A DNA stretch of 32,532 nt from Euryarchaeota archaeon UBA91. Lineage in GTDB: Archaea; Thermoplasmatota; Poseidoniia; Poseidoniales; Poseidoniaceae. Made by a program: the position numbers and the translations under genes. The number at the start of each line of letters is the position of its first letter. Position 1 is the stretch's first letter. Of this stretch, positions 1 to 9,818 are shown piece after piece. Below the pieces are notes generated by a model. That model did not search any database and was not told the DNA's origin. It saw only the letters and a list, made by a program, of their open reading frames with translations. Location of the stretch: contig DAMU01000108.1 in NCBI GenBank assembly GCA_002499705.1, positions 1 through 32,532 of the forward strand. Direction: 5' to 3'.

Positions 1-7
1 CGTCATC

Positions 8-829
8 ATGGCATTACCGGTCATTTTGGTTGGATTACCAGTTTTACTGGTGATCGAATACATCTTCATCCGAAAAGGAATGCTTGTGCGAGGACTGAAA
101 ACCATTGAAAAGATGATGCATTGGCAAATTATTCATATTCCAAAACCACACCGAGGATTGGCTGAAGACAAGGCAAAAATGAATGAGTTTTCTCAGCATG
201 TAATTCACTTTAATCACGTCCCTCAGGGCGCTTTTTTGGGGCTTTTTGCTTGGCTGATTGTTCACTGGACGCTTAACTTAGATTCTTGGGGCCTTGAAAT
301 TCTCTTCTCGACGGGACTTTACATTATCCTCTTGGGCGCACTTGGAGTCTTGAATGCAGCATTTGAATCTGACTTGGTGTTTGTCGATCCATCAAAGGGC
401 CGCTTAGTTCCAGTCGACCAATGGCTGGAAAGCATTCTCAAACCACTTGTTGGCATTGGATTGCTGTTCTTAATTGGAAGAAATTTGCTTGACGAAGCAC
501 GAGATGGAAATGCTGTCTTATTTGCACTCACCGTACTTACACTCCTGTATGGCGCTGCAGTTGTTGGAATCGCATTCCGATGGGGGTATTCGATATGGAG
601 GGGCTCGTATGTACGAGACGAATTTGGAATTCAGGTCATTGAGACTCTCAATCCACTCTCTTATGATTTGACCAGAACCAAAGGGCGGATTGAATTTCAT
701 GTCCGAATGGTCATGAAGGAACGCTTGAACACGTTGAGCGAAGTATCGATTGAACAACTCAGTTTTGCAGATTTACAAGATCTTCCTTCCAGTGAAAACC
801 GAGGGAAAATACCCGATAACCCATTGTAA
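8..829 (+). CDS. Multi-pass membrane protein of unknown function (possibly 5'-truncated by window edge)
   Basis: I do not recognise this 273-residue protein. About five hydrophobic segments are visible, near residues 1-20, 72-92, 98-118, 146-162 and 170-192. The tail of about 80 residues is charged and probably cytoplasmic. The reading frame is open back to the first base of the window, so the ATG at position 8 may not be the true start, and no ribosome-binding site can be judged from seven upstream bases. The stop codon directly abuts the stop of the opposing subtilase gene. No catalytic motif is visible. Transporter, enzyme or structural roles cannot be separated on this evidence. Confidence 0.7.
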   Translation: MALPVILVGLPVLLVIEYIFIRKGMLVRGLKTIEKMMHWQIIHIPKPHRGLAEDKAKMNEFSQHVIHFNHVPQGAFLGLFAWLIVHWTLNLDSWGLEILFSTGLYIILLGALGVLNAAFESDLVFVDPSKGRLVPVDQWLESILKPLVGIGLLFLIGRNLLDEARDGNAVLFALTVLTLLYGAAVVGIAFRWGYSIWRGSYVRDEFGIQVIETLNPLSYDLTRTKGRIEFHVRMVMKERLNTLSEVSIEQLSFADLQDLPSSENRGKIPDNPL

Positions 830-3367
830 TCAGTCATCTAATTCTGCATCAAGAGGGCCTTCGAATTCGCGTCCATTCGGGTTCATGTTGTACAATGCAT
901 AACCAGCGCCTAAACCACACAGAAGGAAGAACACAAGCATCACTGCACTCAGGCCCTTGTATTCTGAAAAGACACTTCCAAGTTCTGAAAAGAAGCCTTT
1001 TTCATCCTCTTCAACAACCACTTTAGGAACGATTTCCAACATCAGTTCGTGTTGATTATACGCTTCACGTGTAAAGGTCAATTTCCCTTCGAATGAGTCA
1101 TCCCAAGCATCGGATGGCGAAGTTGGGTCAAGGTCGGAATAGAAATCAAGTCGATGCGGGATGGTTATATCGACTGGCGAAGACAAATCCAGAGTCAAAA
1201 CAACATCCACTGTATAAGGGATGCTTGATTCAAAGAATTCGGGGTCATCAGCAAAACCAAACAGGGTTGCAGCCTGACCGGTAATGTCGAAATGAGCCCA
1301 CGAGTTCCAATGCTCAGAACTCACATCAAGGTCGTAAATCCATGTGTCAGAAATACGGGTTCCAGAACCCTGTGCATCATTTGAACCGTCTTCTGAAAGA
1401 TCGATCTCCATTTGTAGGCTTCCAAACTGTCCTGTTTCTAAATCGACTTCTGTCGGAGTGAAAGAGGCGAGCAAATTATTGGTTCCGTTTGGAATCCAAA
1501 CATAGTGTGAATCATCGGTATAGTAGACAGCACCTGTCGCACCATTGTTGAAGTGATTCCAGTCTCCTTTCCACGCATGACGAACACGATCTGTGTCAAC
1601 CGGTAATGTTTCAACAGTCATTAATGATGTGTAAATCTCGTGCGCATCCCAAACGGTGTATTCTGGATGGTCGACAATTCCATCATTGTTCTGGTCACGC
1701 ATTAATTGGAGTGTTCGGGCAAGAGCAACTGCGTGGTCGACGTTCGTCAATCCATGGCCAACACGCCAATCATGGCATTCACCGGTCGCACTTCTGTAAC
1801 ATTCTGCGGGAATATCGTTACAGGAATCATCAGCGTTACCACTTTCACAGGAGTTCTCCATACCCTCATACTGTGCAGTCAGTTCTAAGATCAATTCAAG
1901 TTCATGAACTCGGGAGAAATTCGCAGTCTCCCAATCTTCAAATTGGCCATACGCAGCAGTTCCTTCACCGCCAACGAGAGAAGAGCCTTCGTCGTGGTCG
2001 TCTCTGTGGTAATCTGCGACACCTAAGGAAGGAGCCACATTGAGCATTAATCCAGCCATGCCACCAACGTGAGGGGTTGCCATACTCGTTCCAGAAATGG
2101 ACATGTAATACAAATCGCCCTGAAGTTTAGTTGACGCATCAATAGCAGTCCCACGAGGGGCAGTGGCCCAAATATCTCGACCAGGTGCACCCACATCTGG
2201 CCAGGTATGCATTTGGTTCATGCACCCACGAGATGAGAAAGAGGTGACTGCTGTGCCATCGTGTGTTAATGCAGCTACCGAAATTGCCGCAGGAGTATTC
2301 GCATAGACATTGGTTTTCAAACCTCCACTGCATTCACCACCATTGCCGCCTGAATTCGAAGCGGCAAAAATCACAGCAACACCGTTGTCATAGGTGAGCA
2401 TTTCAGTGAGTTGAGCAACAGCCCCGTTTGGATCGTAATCTCCATCTGTACCCCACGAGTTGGATACAACTCGAATGTGATATTCATTTTGTCCGGGTGT
2501 TGAATGTTGATACGTCCATTCAAGACCTTGCTGTGCTGCAAAAATCGAGGCGCCATCGCCAGTCCCCAATGCCACTAATTGACCACCTTTGGCAACACCG
2601 GCACGACGACCGGAGGATGCATCGCCATTACCAGCAATGGTGCCACCAACGTGTGTCCCGTGACCTGAAGATGTGTCGGAGTTCCGAGTTTCTGTCCAGA
2701 CACCGTCCCATTTTGCGGAATAGAGGGTTTTTTCTCCAGTCCAAGGATGGAGATAGTCATAATCGGGATGACCAGCATCGACACCAGTGTCAAGGTCAAC
2801 AATTGCAGTTCCATCACCATCCCATTCAGCAAATGAGAGGTCCATGTCATGGTCTACAGTGCCATCAGGATTGATAATTGCTCTGTGCCAAGAAGTTGTT
2901 GCATTAACAACATGAGTTGTTTCATGCATCATAATACCTGCATCGGGATTGGGTTCTCCACCAAACTCAGCAGGAAGGTAAAAAAATTCTAATTCCCGGT
3001 TCAGTTCGAGGAATTCAACTCGTTCCCAATTGCTAATTTTGCGAATATCTGCCGCAGATGCCTCAATTAATCCACCGTCAATAAGCGGGGCACTGCCTAA
3101 TAATTCCGCACCAAATTGCTCCATTGCATTACGGTCAACAGAAGTAACTTCAGAATGCAGTTGGTAAATCACTGAGAGAATCGAATCATCTTCAACAATT
3201 TTTAACTCATCTTCTAATGCAGTGTCCATCCGTTCAAAGTTTCCAAGTGGATTAAGACCAGATGCCAAAGGTGCTGCAGAAACGCCAATGAGGAGAAATT
3301 GAAGAGCGCAGACGATAAGAATACCACGTGCTGAACTTTGTTGCATGGTTTGTGGGCCAGTACGCAT
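830..3367 (-). CDS. Secreted, C-terminally anchored subtilisin-like serine protease (S8 family)
   Basis: This 845-residue protease is probably exported. A hydrophobic signal sequence lies at about residues 15-35. An inhibitor-I9-like prodomain follows (about 60-130). The S8 catalytic domain has Asp193 in the DTG motif, His236 in HGTHVGG, an oxyanion Asn338 in AASNSGG and the nucleophile Ser428 in GTSMATPHVGG. A beta-rich region of about 200 residues follows, then a transmembrane helix near 806-828 and a short acidic tail. The likely topology is catalytic domain outside, anchored by the C terminus. The ATG at 3367 is used; an alternative ATG at codon 8 (3346) would give a shorter signal n-region. 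The gene lies 27 nt downstream of the metallo-beta-lactamase gene and is probably co-transcribed with it. Its likely role is extracellular protein degradation or processing of surface proteins. Confidence 0.93.
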   Translation of the reverse strand: MRTGPQTMQQSSARGILIVCALQFLLIGVSAAPLASGLNPLGNFERMDTALEDELKIVEDDSILSVIYQLHSEVTSVDRNAMEQFGAELLGSAPLIDGGLIEASAADIRKISNWERVEFLELNRELEFFYLPAEFGGEPNPDAGIMMHETTHVVNATTSWHRAIINPDGTVDHDMDLSFAEWDGDGTAIVDLDTGVDAGHPDYDYLHPWTGEKTLYSAKWDGVWTETRNSDTSSGHGTHVGGTIAGNGDASSGRRAGVAKGGQLVALGTGDGASIFAAQQGLEWTYQHSTPGQNEYHIRVVSNSWGTDGDYDPNGAVAQLTEMLTYDNGVAVIFAASNSGGNGGECSGGLKTNVYANTPAAISVAALTHDGTAVTSFSSRGCMNQMHTWPDVGAPGRDIWATAPRGTAIDASTKLQGDLYYMSISGTSMATPHVGGMAGLMLNVAPSLGVADYHRDDHDEGSSLVGGEGTAAYGQFEDWETANFSRVHELELILELTAQYEGMENSCESGNADDSCNDIPAECYRSATGECHDWRVGHGLTNVDHAVALARTLQLMRDQNNDGIVDHPEYTVWDAHEIYTSLMTVETLPVDTDRVRHAWKGDWNHFNNGATGAVYYTDDSHYVWIPNGTNNLLASFTPTEVDLETGQFGSLQMEIDLSEDGSNDAQGSGTRISDTWIYDLDVSSEHWNSWAHFDITGQAATLFGFADDPEFFESSIPYTVDVVLTLDLSSPVDITIPHRLDFYSDLDPTSPSDAWDDSFEGKLTFTREAYNQHELMLEIVPKVVVEEDEKGFFSELGSVFSEYKGLSAVMLVFFLLCGLGAGYALYNMNPNGREFEGPLDAELDD

Positions 3368-3394
3368 CTACTAAGCCCTTCGCCTCGCTTGAGT

Positions 3395-4105
3395 CTAATT
3401 CATCCAAGGAATATCATCCGGAATTTCGGCAAAGAGATTTGCAGGTAATGCCGTTTTGATCTTCGAAACTGAGCCCAATCCAGCTGTTACTTTTTGTTGC
3501 CATGCCTCATATTCATCAAAAGATTTCATGCCGAGAATCGGATTGTTTTCGCGATTCCAATCAAGCGTCTGGAATGCTGTACCTGGTGGTTCATGGCCGG
3601 TGCAGACCAAAAGGTTGCCAGAAAGTGGTTCCAATTTTCGGAGAGATTCCCAGTGCGCCATCAATCGTCCACTGGGTAAATCGTCACGTCCTGCACCACC
3701 GTCTCCAGTAAAAAGGAAGTCACCCGTAAACAAATGAGAAGGCGATTCAAGAACGACGTGGTCATTGGTATGTCCGGGAACGTGATGTGCAGTAAGAGGA
3801 ATTGAACCAATCATCAATACTTCTTCCTCGTCGAGGTAGCGAGACACGCCCAGGCAAGCAGTATCTTTCCACATTACATAATCGCAGCCAGTTTTTTCAC
3901 GCAATGAATAGCAGGCAGTGATGTGGTCAGCGTGGGTGTGTGTGGCAATGGCAAAGCCAAGAGAAAAACCTCGCTGTTCAAGCATCTTAAGATAGGAATC
4001 CATAAAATCAAAAACGGGGTCAATTAACGCCGCAATTTTGGTTTCTGTATCTGCTAAGAGGTAGGTTTTAGCCCAGCCAGATTCGTTGAGTTGTTCAAAT
4101 TCCAT
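3395..4105 (-). CDS. Metallo-beta-lactamase-fold hydrolase, ETHE1/persulfide dioxygenase-like
   Basis: The protein is 236 residues when started at the ATG at 4105. Metal-ligand motifs appear in the expected order: THTHADH (His56, His58, Asp60, His61), GHTNDH (His112), FTGD (Asp129) and TGHEPPG (His171). The segment after TGD has the spacing of ETHE1-like proteins, which oxidise glutathione persulfide with one iron, but glyoxalase II (hydroxyacylglutathione hydrolase) is close enough to be an alternative. The longer in-frame start at 4201 would overlap the divergent Nudix gene and adds residues without MBL character, so I rejected it. The gene lies upstream of, and co-directional with, the subtilase. 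No rhodanese domain is fused. The fold is secure; the exact substrate is inferred. Confidence 0.85.
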   Translation of the reverse strand: MEFEQLNESGWAKTYLLADTETKIAALIDPVFDFMDSYLKMLEQRGFSLGFAIATHTHADHITACYSLREKTGCDYVMWKDTACLGVSRYLDEEEVLMIGSIPLTAHHVPGHTNDHVVLESPSHLFTGDFLFTGDGGAGRDDLPSGRLMAHWESLRKLEPLSGNLLVCTGHEPPGTAFQTLDWNRENNPILGMKSFDEYEAWQQKVTAGLGSVSKIKTALPANLFAEIPDDIPWMN

Positions 4106-4193
4106 GAAGAAGCGATTGGACACATGTACTTGAACAATGCCATGTGCAGTGTATGTATTTGATACGAGCATTGATGAAAGATGAGGGAGACCG

Positions 4194-4916
4194 ATGAACA
4201 TGCATCCTCTCGAAGTGGTTCACTTAGAACACGACGGGAAAGTATTCCTTGTCGATGAACAAGGAAATGGACCTCAACTCCCTATTCAAGGCCGTCAAGA
4301 AGTTTTGAATCCATTGCGAATGCCGACATCTGAAGAAATTGAAAAGATGGGTTTTGAATGGGAAGCTATTCGGGAGACTCGAGTAGTATTCGGCGATTTG
4401 GTTTATCGGGTCATCAAAGGATATCCAAAAATTGAGTGGCCTAAAAATTGGGCTTGGAAAGATGAAATTATTGCTGATAATTCAGTCCACCCCGTGGCGA
4501 GAGAAGCGGTATATCGTTCAATTCACAGACTCGTGTCAAAAGTAATGATTTGCAATAATGAAGGTCAAGTCTTACTCGGTAAAGTAGAGAGAGGCCATTT
4601 CAGAGGATTTTGGACTCTGCCTGGAGGTTACATGGATCACGACGAGCATCCGAGTATTGGGTGTGTTCGAGAAACGCTTGAAGAGATCGGGCTCAGTATC
4701 GTTCTTGAGCAAAATGAACCCGTCATCACTCAGAAAATATTTACCGATGAGGGAATTTCTTTTGTTTCATTCACATACCGATCGTTGTGGAGTGGAGATA
4801 TAAAAACACTCAAATTACAAACTGAAGAAATTTCTGAAGTTCAGTGGTTTTCACCAGAGAATGCGCGAGATGTGGCTGTATCTTATTTTGATAAAGAAGC
4901 ACTTCGAACCCTTTAA
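4194..4916 (+). CDS. Nudix hydrolase with extra N-terminal domain
   Basis: This 240-residue protein carries a perfect Nudix box at residues 145-167, G-x5-E-x7-RE-x2-EE-x-G-L, which binds the metal and positions the diphosphate. The Nudix fold occupies about residues 112-235. The first 110 residues form an additional domain with the recurring motif EWPKNWAWKD and no recognisable zinc ribbon. The substrate is probably a nucleoside diphosphate derivative, such as a nucleotide sugar, dinucleotide or damaged NTP, but cannot be named. The ATG at 4194 is supported by a purine-rich GAGGGAGA just upstream; an ATG two codons later is possible. It is divergent from the MBL gene and its stop abuts the stop of the next gene on the minus strand. 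Confidence 0.9.
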   Translation: MNMHPLEVVHLEHDGKVFLVDEQGNGPQLPIQGRQEVLNPLRMPTSEEIEKMGFEWEAIRETRVVFGDLVYRVIKGYPKIEWPKNWAWKDEIIADNSVHPVAREAVYRSIHRLVSKVMICNNEGQVLLGKVERGHFRGFWTLPGGYMDHDEHPSIGCVRETLEEIGLSIVLEQNEPVITQKIFTDEGISFVSFTYRSLWSGDIKTLKLQTEEISEVQWFSPENARDVAVSYFDKEALRTL

Positions 4917-5318
4917 TCAAAACCCAGATATAGAGAAGTAAAGAACCAAGATGACAGCGGCTATAACCCCGAACATAATTGCAGCCATGTCTTCGTTTGC
5001 ACTGCTCTGTCCGTTACTTTTATTCCAATACCCATAGTTATTGTAGTGAATCAAAAGGCAGACTGTTGAAGTGAATGACCCGCAGCATAGTATGTTCAAG
5101 CACAAAGAGATATTGTGATCCCAAACCGTAAAAGTCCCCATGAATGTGATGATATAACCAAGTAAACCAAACCACAAAAGGACAGATGGTGGTTCTTGAA
5201 GTGGTACTTGAATTTCCCTCACTGGCTGTGAAAGAGAGGGCTCGGAAACTTCATCTTGCACAGCAACCTTGTCTTCAAGGACAACCTTTGGAGGCTTTGG
5301 AAGTGACTTTTCCGACAT
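4917..5318 (-). CDS. Small membrane protein of unknown function
   Basis: This 133-residue protein is not recognised. Residues 1-45 are hydrophilic, proline- and acid-rich and probably disordered. Three hydrophobic segments follow, near 46-66, 71-90 and 110-131, and the protein ends at the last helix. Two cysteines sit together in the middle helix. It lies 55 nt downstream of alaS on the same strand and its stop codon touches the stop of the Nudix gene. The coding assignment rests on the good fit between its neighbours, normal codon use and the clear membrane segments. Confidence 0.6.
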   Translation of the reverse strand: MSEKSLPKPPKVVLEDKVAVQDEVSEPSLSQPVREIQVPLQEPPSVLLWFGLLGYIITFMGTFTVWDHNISLCLNILCCGSFTSTVCLLIHYNNYGYWNKSNGQSSANEDMAAIMFGVIAAVILVLYFSISGF

Positions 5319-5373
5319 TTGTTACGAGTAATTTCCAGAAAAGTATGAAGCTTTCTCCGGAAAAAACGCTTTA

Positions 5374-8298
5374 TCAGACACCAACACTTTTGCGAGCCGC
5401 ATCAAGCGCATCATCAAGACCATCAGGATTTGACCCTCCGCCTTGAGCGAGAGTAGGACGGCCACCGCCACCGCCCTTGATGTGAGGTGCTATTTCGCGA
5501 AGCAAAGTCACCGCATCATAACGTTCACTTGCAATTGTGTTTTCAGTAACAGCAATCATCAATTTACCACCACCTTCCCTTGAGCCAAGAACCGCAAGTG
5601 AGGGCTGAGAGGCATCGAGTGTGAGCTCTTTGAGCATTTTTGTCATTTTCTTCAAATCACCAGTGACTTCCATGATGACAACGCGAACTCCATCAACCAC
5701 CGCAGAATCTGAGCCACCACCGGTTGTTCGCAGACGTACGATTTCTGCTTCAAGTTGCTCAATTTTCTTTCGCTGGTCCTTCCACTCAGAGTAGAAACGT
5801 TTCGAAGCATTTGGCAACTCATGGGATGGAATGCCAAAGGTTTCACTGGCCATTCTTAACAGTGCATCCTGATTTCGAGCGTAATTGAGGGCTGCTTGCC
5901 CTGCAACAATGTGGAGACGTTCTACACCGTCTTGGACCGCCGCAGAGCGGACGATTCGAATAGAACCAATCTGTCCTGGTTCATCGTGGTGAGTTCCTCC
6001 ACATGCTTGAATGTCATGGTCTGCAATGCGAATGATGCGGATGGAACTGCCTTTGGGAGCGCCACCCTGATACAGATCAAAACCATACTTCTTATCGGCA
6101 TCTTTCCGATTGAGTTCAGTTTTCTCCGTACGTTGAACTTGCCCAATGATCTCATTCGATAATGACTCAATGGCATCTAAATCCTCGCGATTTAGACGAT
6201 TAAAATGTGTGATATCAAGGCGGCCGGAATCAGCAGATTTATTCGAACCTGCTTGGTAGATATGTGGGCCGAGAATTCGGCGCGCTGCACCACCTACAAT
6301 GTGCACAGATGTGTGGTGATCCATCAACTGTTTGCGCCGGTTCCAATCGAGACTACCGTGGACTAAATCTCCTGTTTCAAAACTGCCAGTAACCAAATGC
6401 AAGACGTGATTGCCAACCTTTCGAGTATCGAGGACTTGATGGTTCGTCGAATCGGTGGAGAGTCGCCCATAGTCTCCTTCTTGGCCACCACCTTCTGGGT
6501 AGAAACAGGTTTTGTCGAGAAGAACACCATGTGTCGCTCCCTCGGGTATGTCCTCACCAACAAGAGGGAGGCAGGCCAAAACACTTGCATCAAATTCTCT
6601 TTGTTGAACATCTTCGTAGTATAACGCAACCGTTGGCGGCAATTGGGGTATAGATTGGACCAACGGCTTTTCGGCAACCGCTTGTGCGGCTTGCTTGGCT
6701 AAACGTGCATGACGTTCTGCCATTTCTGCAGCAAAGCCAGTGCGAATCCGGACATCCTTCCACCCAGCGTTTTTGGCCAATGTGACGACCATATCCGGAG
6801 CTAATCCGTGTGAATCATTGAGGTTGAAAAGAATCTCATCAGGAATGTATTCGGAGTCTTGAGGTAAATCCTTGAATTGTGTAGTTATCGCATTGCTGCC
6901 TTTGCGAATCATCTCGATGTAACGCTCTTCCTCGAGTTGAAGAATGCCGAGCAAACCGTCATGAGTTTGTTTCATCACCTGGCCTCCAAGATTGACCGAA
7001 AGGTGATGCTGGGCAAGTTCTGCAAGGGAGACTTCGAGTCCAAGATCGTCACGCAATCGCAGGGTCCTTCGAGCAAGCATGCGAGCAAGATAACCAGCCT
7101 TTGCATTCGATGGAACCAGTCCGTCACCTAGCATATGGCTCAATGCGTGAAGATGGTCAGGGATGGCGTAAATTTTCGAAAGAGGCTCAGTTACAGCGGA
7201 AAACTGCTCCGCTGTCACATCGATTCCGCGCTCTTTCAAACGTCTCAAGAATGTTAATTGGAGTTCATCTGCGTCAACACCCGGTTCAATATTCATAATG
7301 CCGTTCAAACGACTCATCTCTCCGAGCAAAGCATCTAAGTCAAGATTTGGCCATTGGGAAGTAATCGTAGAGAAACCAAACATTTCCTTGAGCCAAGAAA
7401 CCGTGTCGGGGTAAATCGCTTCGTAGATCGTAGGGGTGCCAGCAGCAGCCCAACAAAAGCGCTCCAAACCGTAACCAGTATCGATAATTTGTAGAGGCAT
7501 TTCGCGATAAGTATCACCCTTAAGTTCAATATCCCCTTCTGGATGTTCTTCAAGATTCATGAAGACCAATGTGGCTAATTCAAGTCCACCAACAATCACT
7601 TCAACCGCAGCACCAGCATTGCCACCTCCGCACCATGGGTTTTCTACATAGGTTATTTCATGAGAAGGAATATTGAAGGTTTTTGTCATTAGATCGTGGC
7701 AATGTTGAACACATTCTTCCATCCAATAATACATTTTACCCTCATCTGGACGGTTGAACACGTGATGAGCCATCATCTCAAAGGTAGTCAAATGCCGCCC
7801 AGAGCGCCCAACAGCATCAACGTCAGTCAAACGAATGCACGGTTGTGAGATCGTCAAAGGATTGGCAGGAGGTTCAACTTCTCCAGAAGTGACGTGCGGT
7901 TGGAAGTCAGCAATTGACGCTATTGTCAAGTGAATATCGTCTCGCCACCGCGCCAAAACGGGATAAGGTTGAATGCGTGTGTGTTCGATTTTTTCAAAAA
8001 ACGATAAAAAAGCCTCCCGCATTGCGTCTTTCAAAGCTTTACCACGCATTGGAAATCCTTCGATTAGAGGGGCGCCAATGAATGTATATTCGTCTTCAGT
8101 TGTATCCCCACATGTATCTCGAGAAGAATCTGTGGTCCAAAACCACAGATTTGTAATTCGGCATTGTTTACGGACATAACCTTCATTTTTGAAGACCGCT
8201 AAATCAATCGGTGGTAATCCCATGTGATGTAGACCTCCCAAGGTTATACCTCGCCCAGCGGCCGACACCCCTTGAAACCTATGGGTATTTTCAGACAT
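5374..8298 (-). CDS. alaS: Alanyl-tRNA synthetase, archaeal type
   Basis: This 974-residue enzyme charges tRNA-Ala. The N-terminal region has the archaeal insertion (RKQC...FWTTDSSRDTCGD, about residues 43-66) before the class II catalytic core. The editing domain carries the zinc motifs HHTSVH near residue 660 and CGGTHH near 764, which hydrolyse mischarged Ser- and Gly-tRNA-Ala. The C-terminal oligomerisation/DHHA1-like domain ends with the GGGGGRPTLAQGGG signature near 943-956. The length is slightly above the archaeal norm of about 900. One oddity is that the N-terminal cysteine pattern looks incomplete: CRITN appears where relatives often have CxxC. The gene is divergent from rtcB with only 44 nt between starts. 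Confidence 0.97.
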   Translation of the reverse strand: MSENTHRFQGVSAAGRGITLGGLHHMGLPPIDLAVFKNEGYVRKQCRITNLWFWTTDSSRDTCGDTTEDEYTFIGAPLIEGFPMRGKALKDAMREAFLSFFEKIEHTRIQPYPVLARWRDDIHLTIASIADFQPHVTSGEVEPPANPLTISQPCIRLTDVDAVGRSGRHLTTFEMMAHHVFNRPDEGKMYYWMEECVQHCHDLMTKTFNIPSHEITYVENPWCGGGNAGAAVEVIVGGLELATLVFMNLEEHPEGDIELKGDTYREMPLQIIDTGYGLERFCWAAAGTPTIYEAIYPDTVSWLKEMFGFSTITSQWPNLDLDALLGEMSRLNGIMNIEPGVDADELQLTFLRRLKERGIDVTAEQFSAVTEPLSKIYAIPDHLHALSHMLGDGLVPSNAKAGYLARMLARRTLRLRDDLGLEVSLAELAQHHLSVNLGGQVMKQTHDGLLGILQLEEERYIEMIRKGSNAITTQFKDLPQDSEYIPDEILFNLNDSHGLAPDMVVTLAKNAGWKDVRIRTGFAAEMAERHARLAKQAAQAVAEKPLVQSIPQLPPTVALYYEDVQQREFDASVLACLPLVGEDIPEGATHGVLLDKTCFYPEGGGQEGDYGRLSTDSTNHQVLDTRKVGNHVLHLVTGSFETGDLVHGSLDWNRRKQLMDHHTSVHIVGGAARRILGPHIYQAGSNKSADSGRLDITHFNRLNREDLDAIESLSNEIIGQVQRTEKTELNRKDADKKYGFDLYQGGAPKGSSIRIIRIADHDIQACGGTHHDEPGQIGSIRIVRSAAVQDGVERLHIVAGQAALNYARNQDALLRMASETFGIPSHELPNASKRFYSEWKDQRKKIEQLEAEIVRLRTTGGGSDSAVVDGVRVVIMEVTGDLKKMTKMLKELTLDASQPSLAVLGSREGGGKLMIAVTENTIASERYDAVTLLREIAPHIKGGGGGRPTLAQGGGSNPDGLDDALDAARKSVGV

Positions 8299-8342
8299 AA
8301 ATGGAGAACAATGCTCAAAGGTGAAACACTCGAGCAGCCTCT

Positions 8343-9818
8343 ATGTCCGATGACTGGCGTCGCTACCTCTCCAATGAAGGAGACGGTACGATGCGCATCA
8401 AAGCGCATGGTCGTATGAAAGTCGATGCGCGATTGGTAACCGATGAAATGCATCTTACCAAGCATGCCGATGACCGAGGACCTGAACAACTCATCAATGC
8501 TGCAAGTCTCCCAGGCATCGTTGGAGAAGCATGGGGGATGGCGGATTGGCACTTTGGATATGGGTTGCCGATTGGCGGCGTAGTCGCTACCGATACTGAA
8601 TATGGTGACTTCGGTGGTGCAATTTCACCGGGTGGTGTTGGTTTTGATATCAATTGCGGCGTCCGAATGCTTGCACTTGATGCAACTGAAAAGGACATTC
8701 CAAATCTCAAAAAATTAGCTGGAAGATTAGCGGGCCGGATTCCTGCAGGTGCGTCAGGTAAGGGTGGTGTTGCGATAACTATGGCCGACCTTGATAACCT
8801 CATTCAAGGGGGTGCATCTGCAGCGGTTGAACTCGGTTATGGCTATGACGAAGATTTGAAAAATATTGAATCGAATGGCATACTCCATACTGAAGAAGCC
8901 GAAATCTCACAACGTGCAAAGGAACGTGGGCTTCGTGCACTTGGGACGTTGGGCAGCGGAAATCATTTTCTTGAACTCCAAACTGTTGGAAAAACAGTTG
9001 ACAAAGAAACTGCCGATGAATGGGGATTGTATGATGGGCAACTTGTCGCTATGATTCATTCTGGTTCGCGTGGCCTCGGTCATCAAGTATGCAGCGACCA
9101 TGTCAGGAGTCTTGAAAGACGATACAAGCAGCAAGGAGATATCTGGGTTGATCAAGAGTGGGGGTATGAAATCGCTGACCGTCAACTTGCCTCAGCACCT
9201 TTTCATTCCCCTCAAGGGCAAGCCTATTTTGACGCGATGAATGCTGCTGCTAATTTCGCCTTCGCGAACCGAAGTACTCTTGCTCACCGCTTGCGTGAAG
9301 TGTTACGTTTGGAACTCGGCGTCGATGGAGAAGCCAAGACCTTGTATGATGTTGCACATAATATTGCAAAAGTTGAGACTCATGAAATTCATGGTGAAAA
9401 TTGTGTTTGTTGTGTACACAGAAAAGGAGCAACTCGTGCTTTCAGTGGAGACAGTGCAGATATGGCAGGAACAGATAGAACATCAGGACAGCCAGTTCTT
9501 ATTCCAGGGGATATGGGAACCGGTTCATGGGTAATGGCAGGTCCTAAAATTGGACAAAATACTGCTTTTGGTTCATCATGTCACGGTGCTGGACGGGCAC
9601 TTTCAAGAAGCAAAGCAAAACAAACCATCGATGGTAAGGCTTTGAAATTAGAACTCGAAAAGAAAGGGATAAGGGTTCACGCTTCCACTCCAAATGTTCT
9701 CTCTGAAGAAGCTCCTGATGCATACAAAGATGTTGACGACGTAATCGAATTAACCGAAAAGGCTGGACTTGCTCGGCCAGTCGTCCGTCTCAATCCGCTC
9801 GCAGTTATCAAAGGATAA
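8343..9818 (+). CDS. rtcB: tRNA-splicing ligase RtcB (3'-phosphate RNA ligase)
   Basis: RtcB joins RNA 2',3'-cyclic phosphate or 3'-phosphate ends to 5'-hydroxyl ends, using GTP and Mn2+; in archaea it seals spliced tRNA exons. The 491 residues contain all family landmarks: GVGFDINCGVRM near 98-110, LGSGNHFLE near 205, HSGSRGLGH near 239, AHNIAKVETH near 340, IPGDMGTGSWVMAG near 387-400 and SSCHGAGR near 411, whose His is the expected guanylylated residue. No intein is present. The ATG at 8343 is favoured because residues 4-25 align with the conserved archaeal RtcB N terminus. The ATG at 8391 has a better Shine-Dalgarno (GGAG at 8379-8382, 8 nt upstream) and remains possible. Confidence 0.97.
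   Translation: MSDDWRRYLSNEGDGTMRIKAHGRMKVDARLVTDEMHLTKHADDRGPEQLINAASLPGIVGEAWGMADWHFGYGLPIGGVVATDTEYGDFGGAISPGGVGFDINCGVRMLALDATEKDIPNLKKLAGRLAGRIPAGASGKGGVAITMADLDNLIQGGASAAVELGYGYDEDLKNIESNGILHTEEAEISQRAKERGLRALGTLGSGNHFLELQTVGKTVDKETADEWGLYDGQLVAMIHSGSRGLGHQVCSDHVRSLERRYKQQGDIWVDQEWGYEIADRQLASAPFHSPQGQAYFDAMNAAANFAFANRSTLAHRLREVLRLELGVDGEAKTLYDVAHNIAKVETHEIHGENCVCCVHRKGATRAFSGDSADMAGTDRTSGQPVLIPGDMGTGSWVMAGPKIGQNTAFGSSCHGAGRALSRSKAKQTIDGKALKLELEKKGIRVHASTPNVLSEEAPDAYKDVDDVIELTEKAGLARPVVRLNPLAVIKG

Noticed and set aside
1606..2043. 145-residue open frame on the plus strand
   Set aside because: It is antisense to the large subtilase catalytic region, His/Arg/Ser-rich with no recognisable domain.
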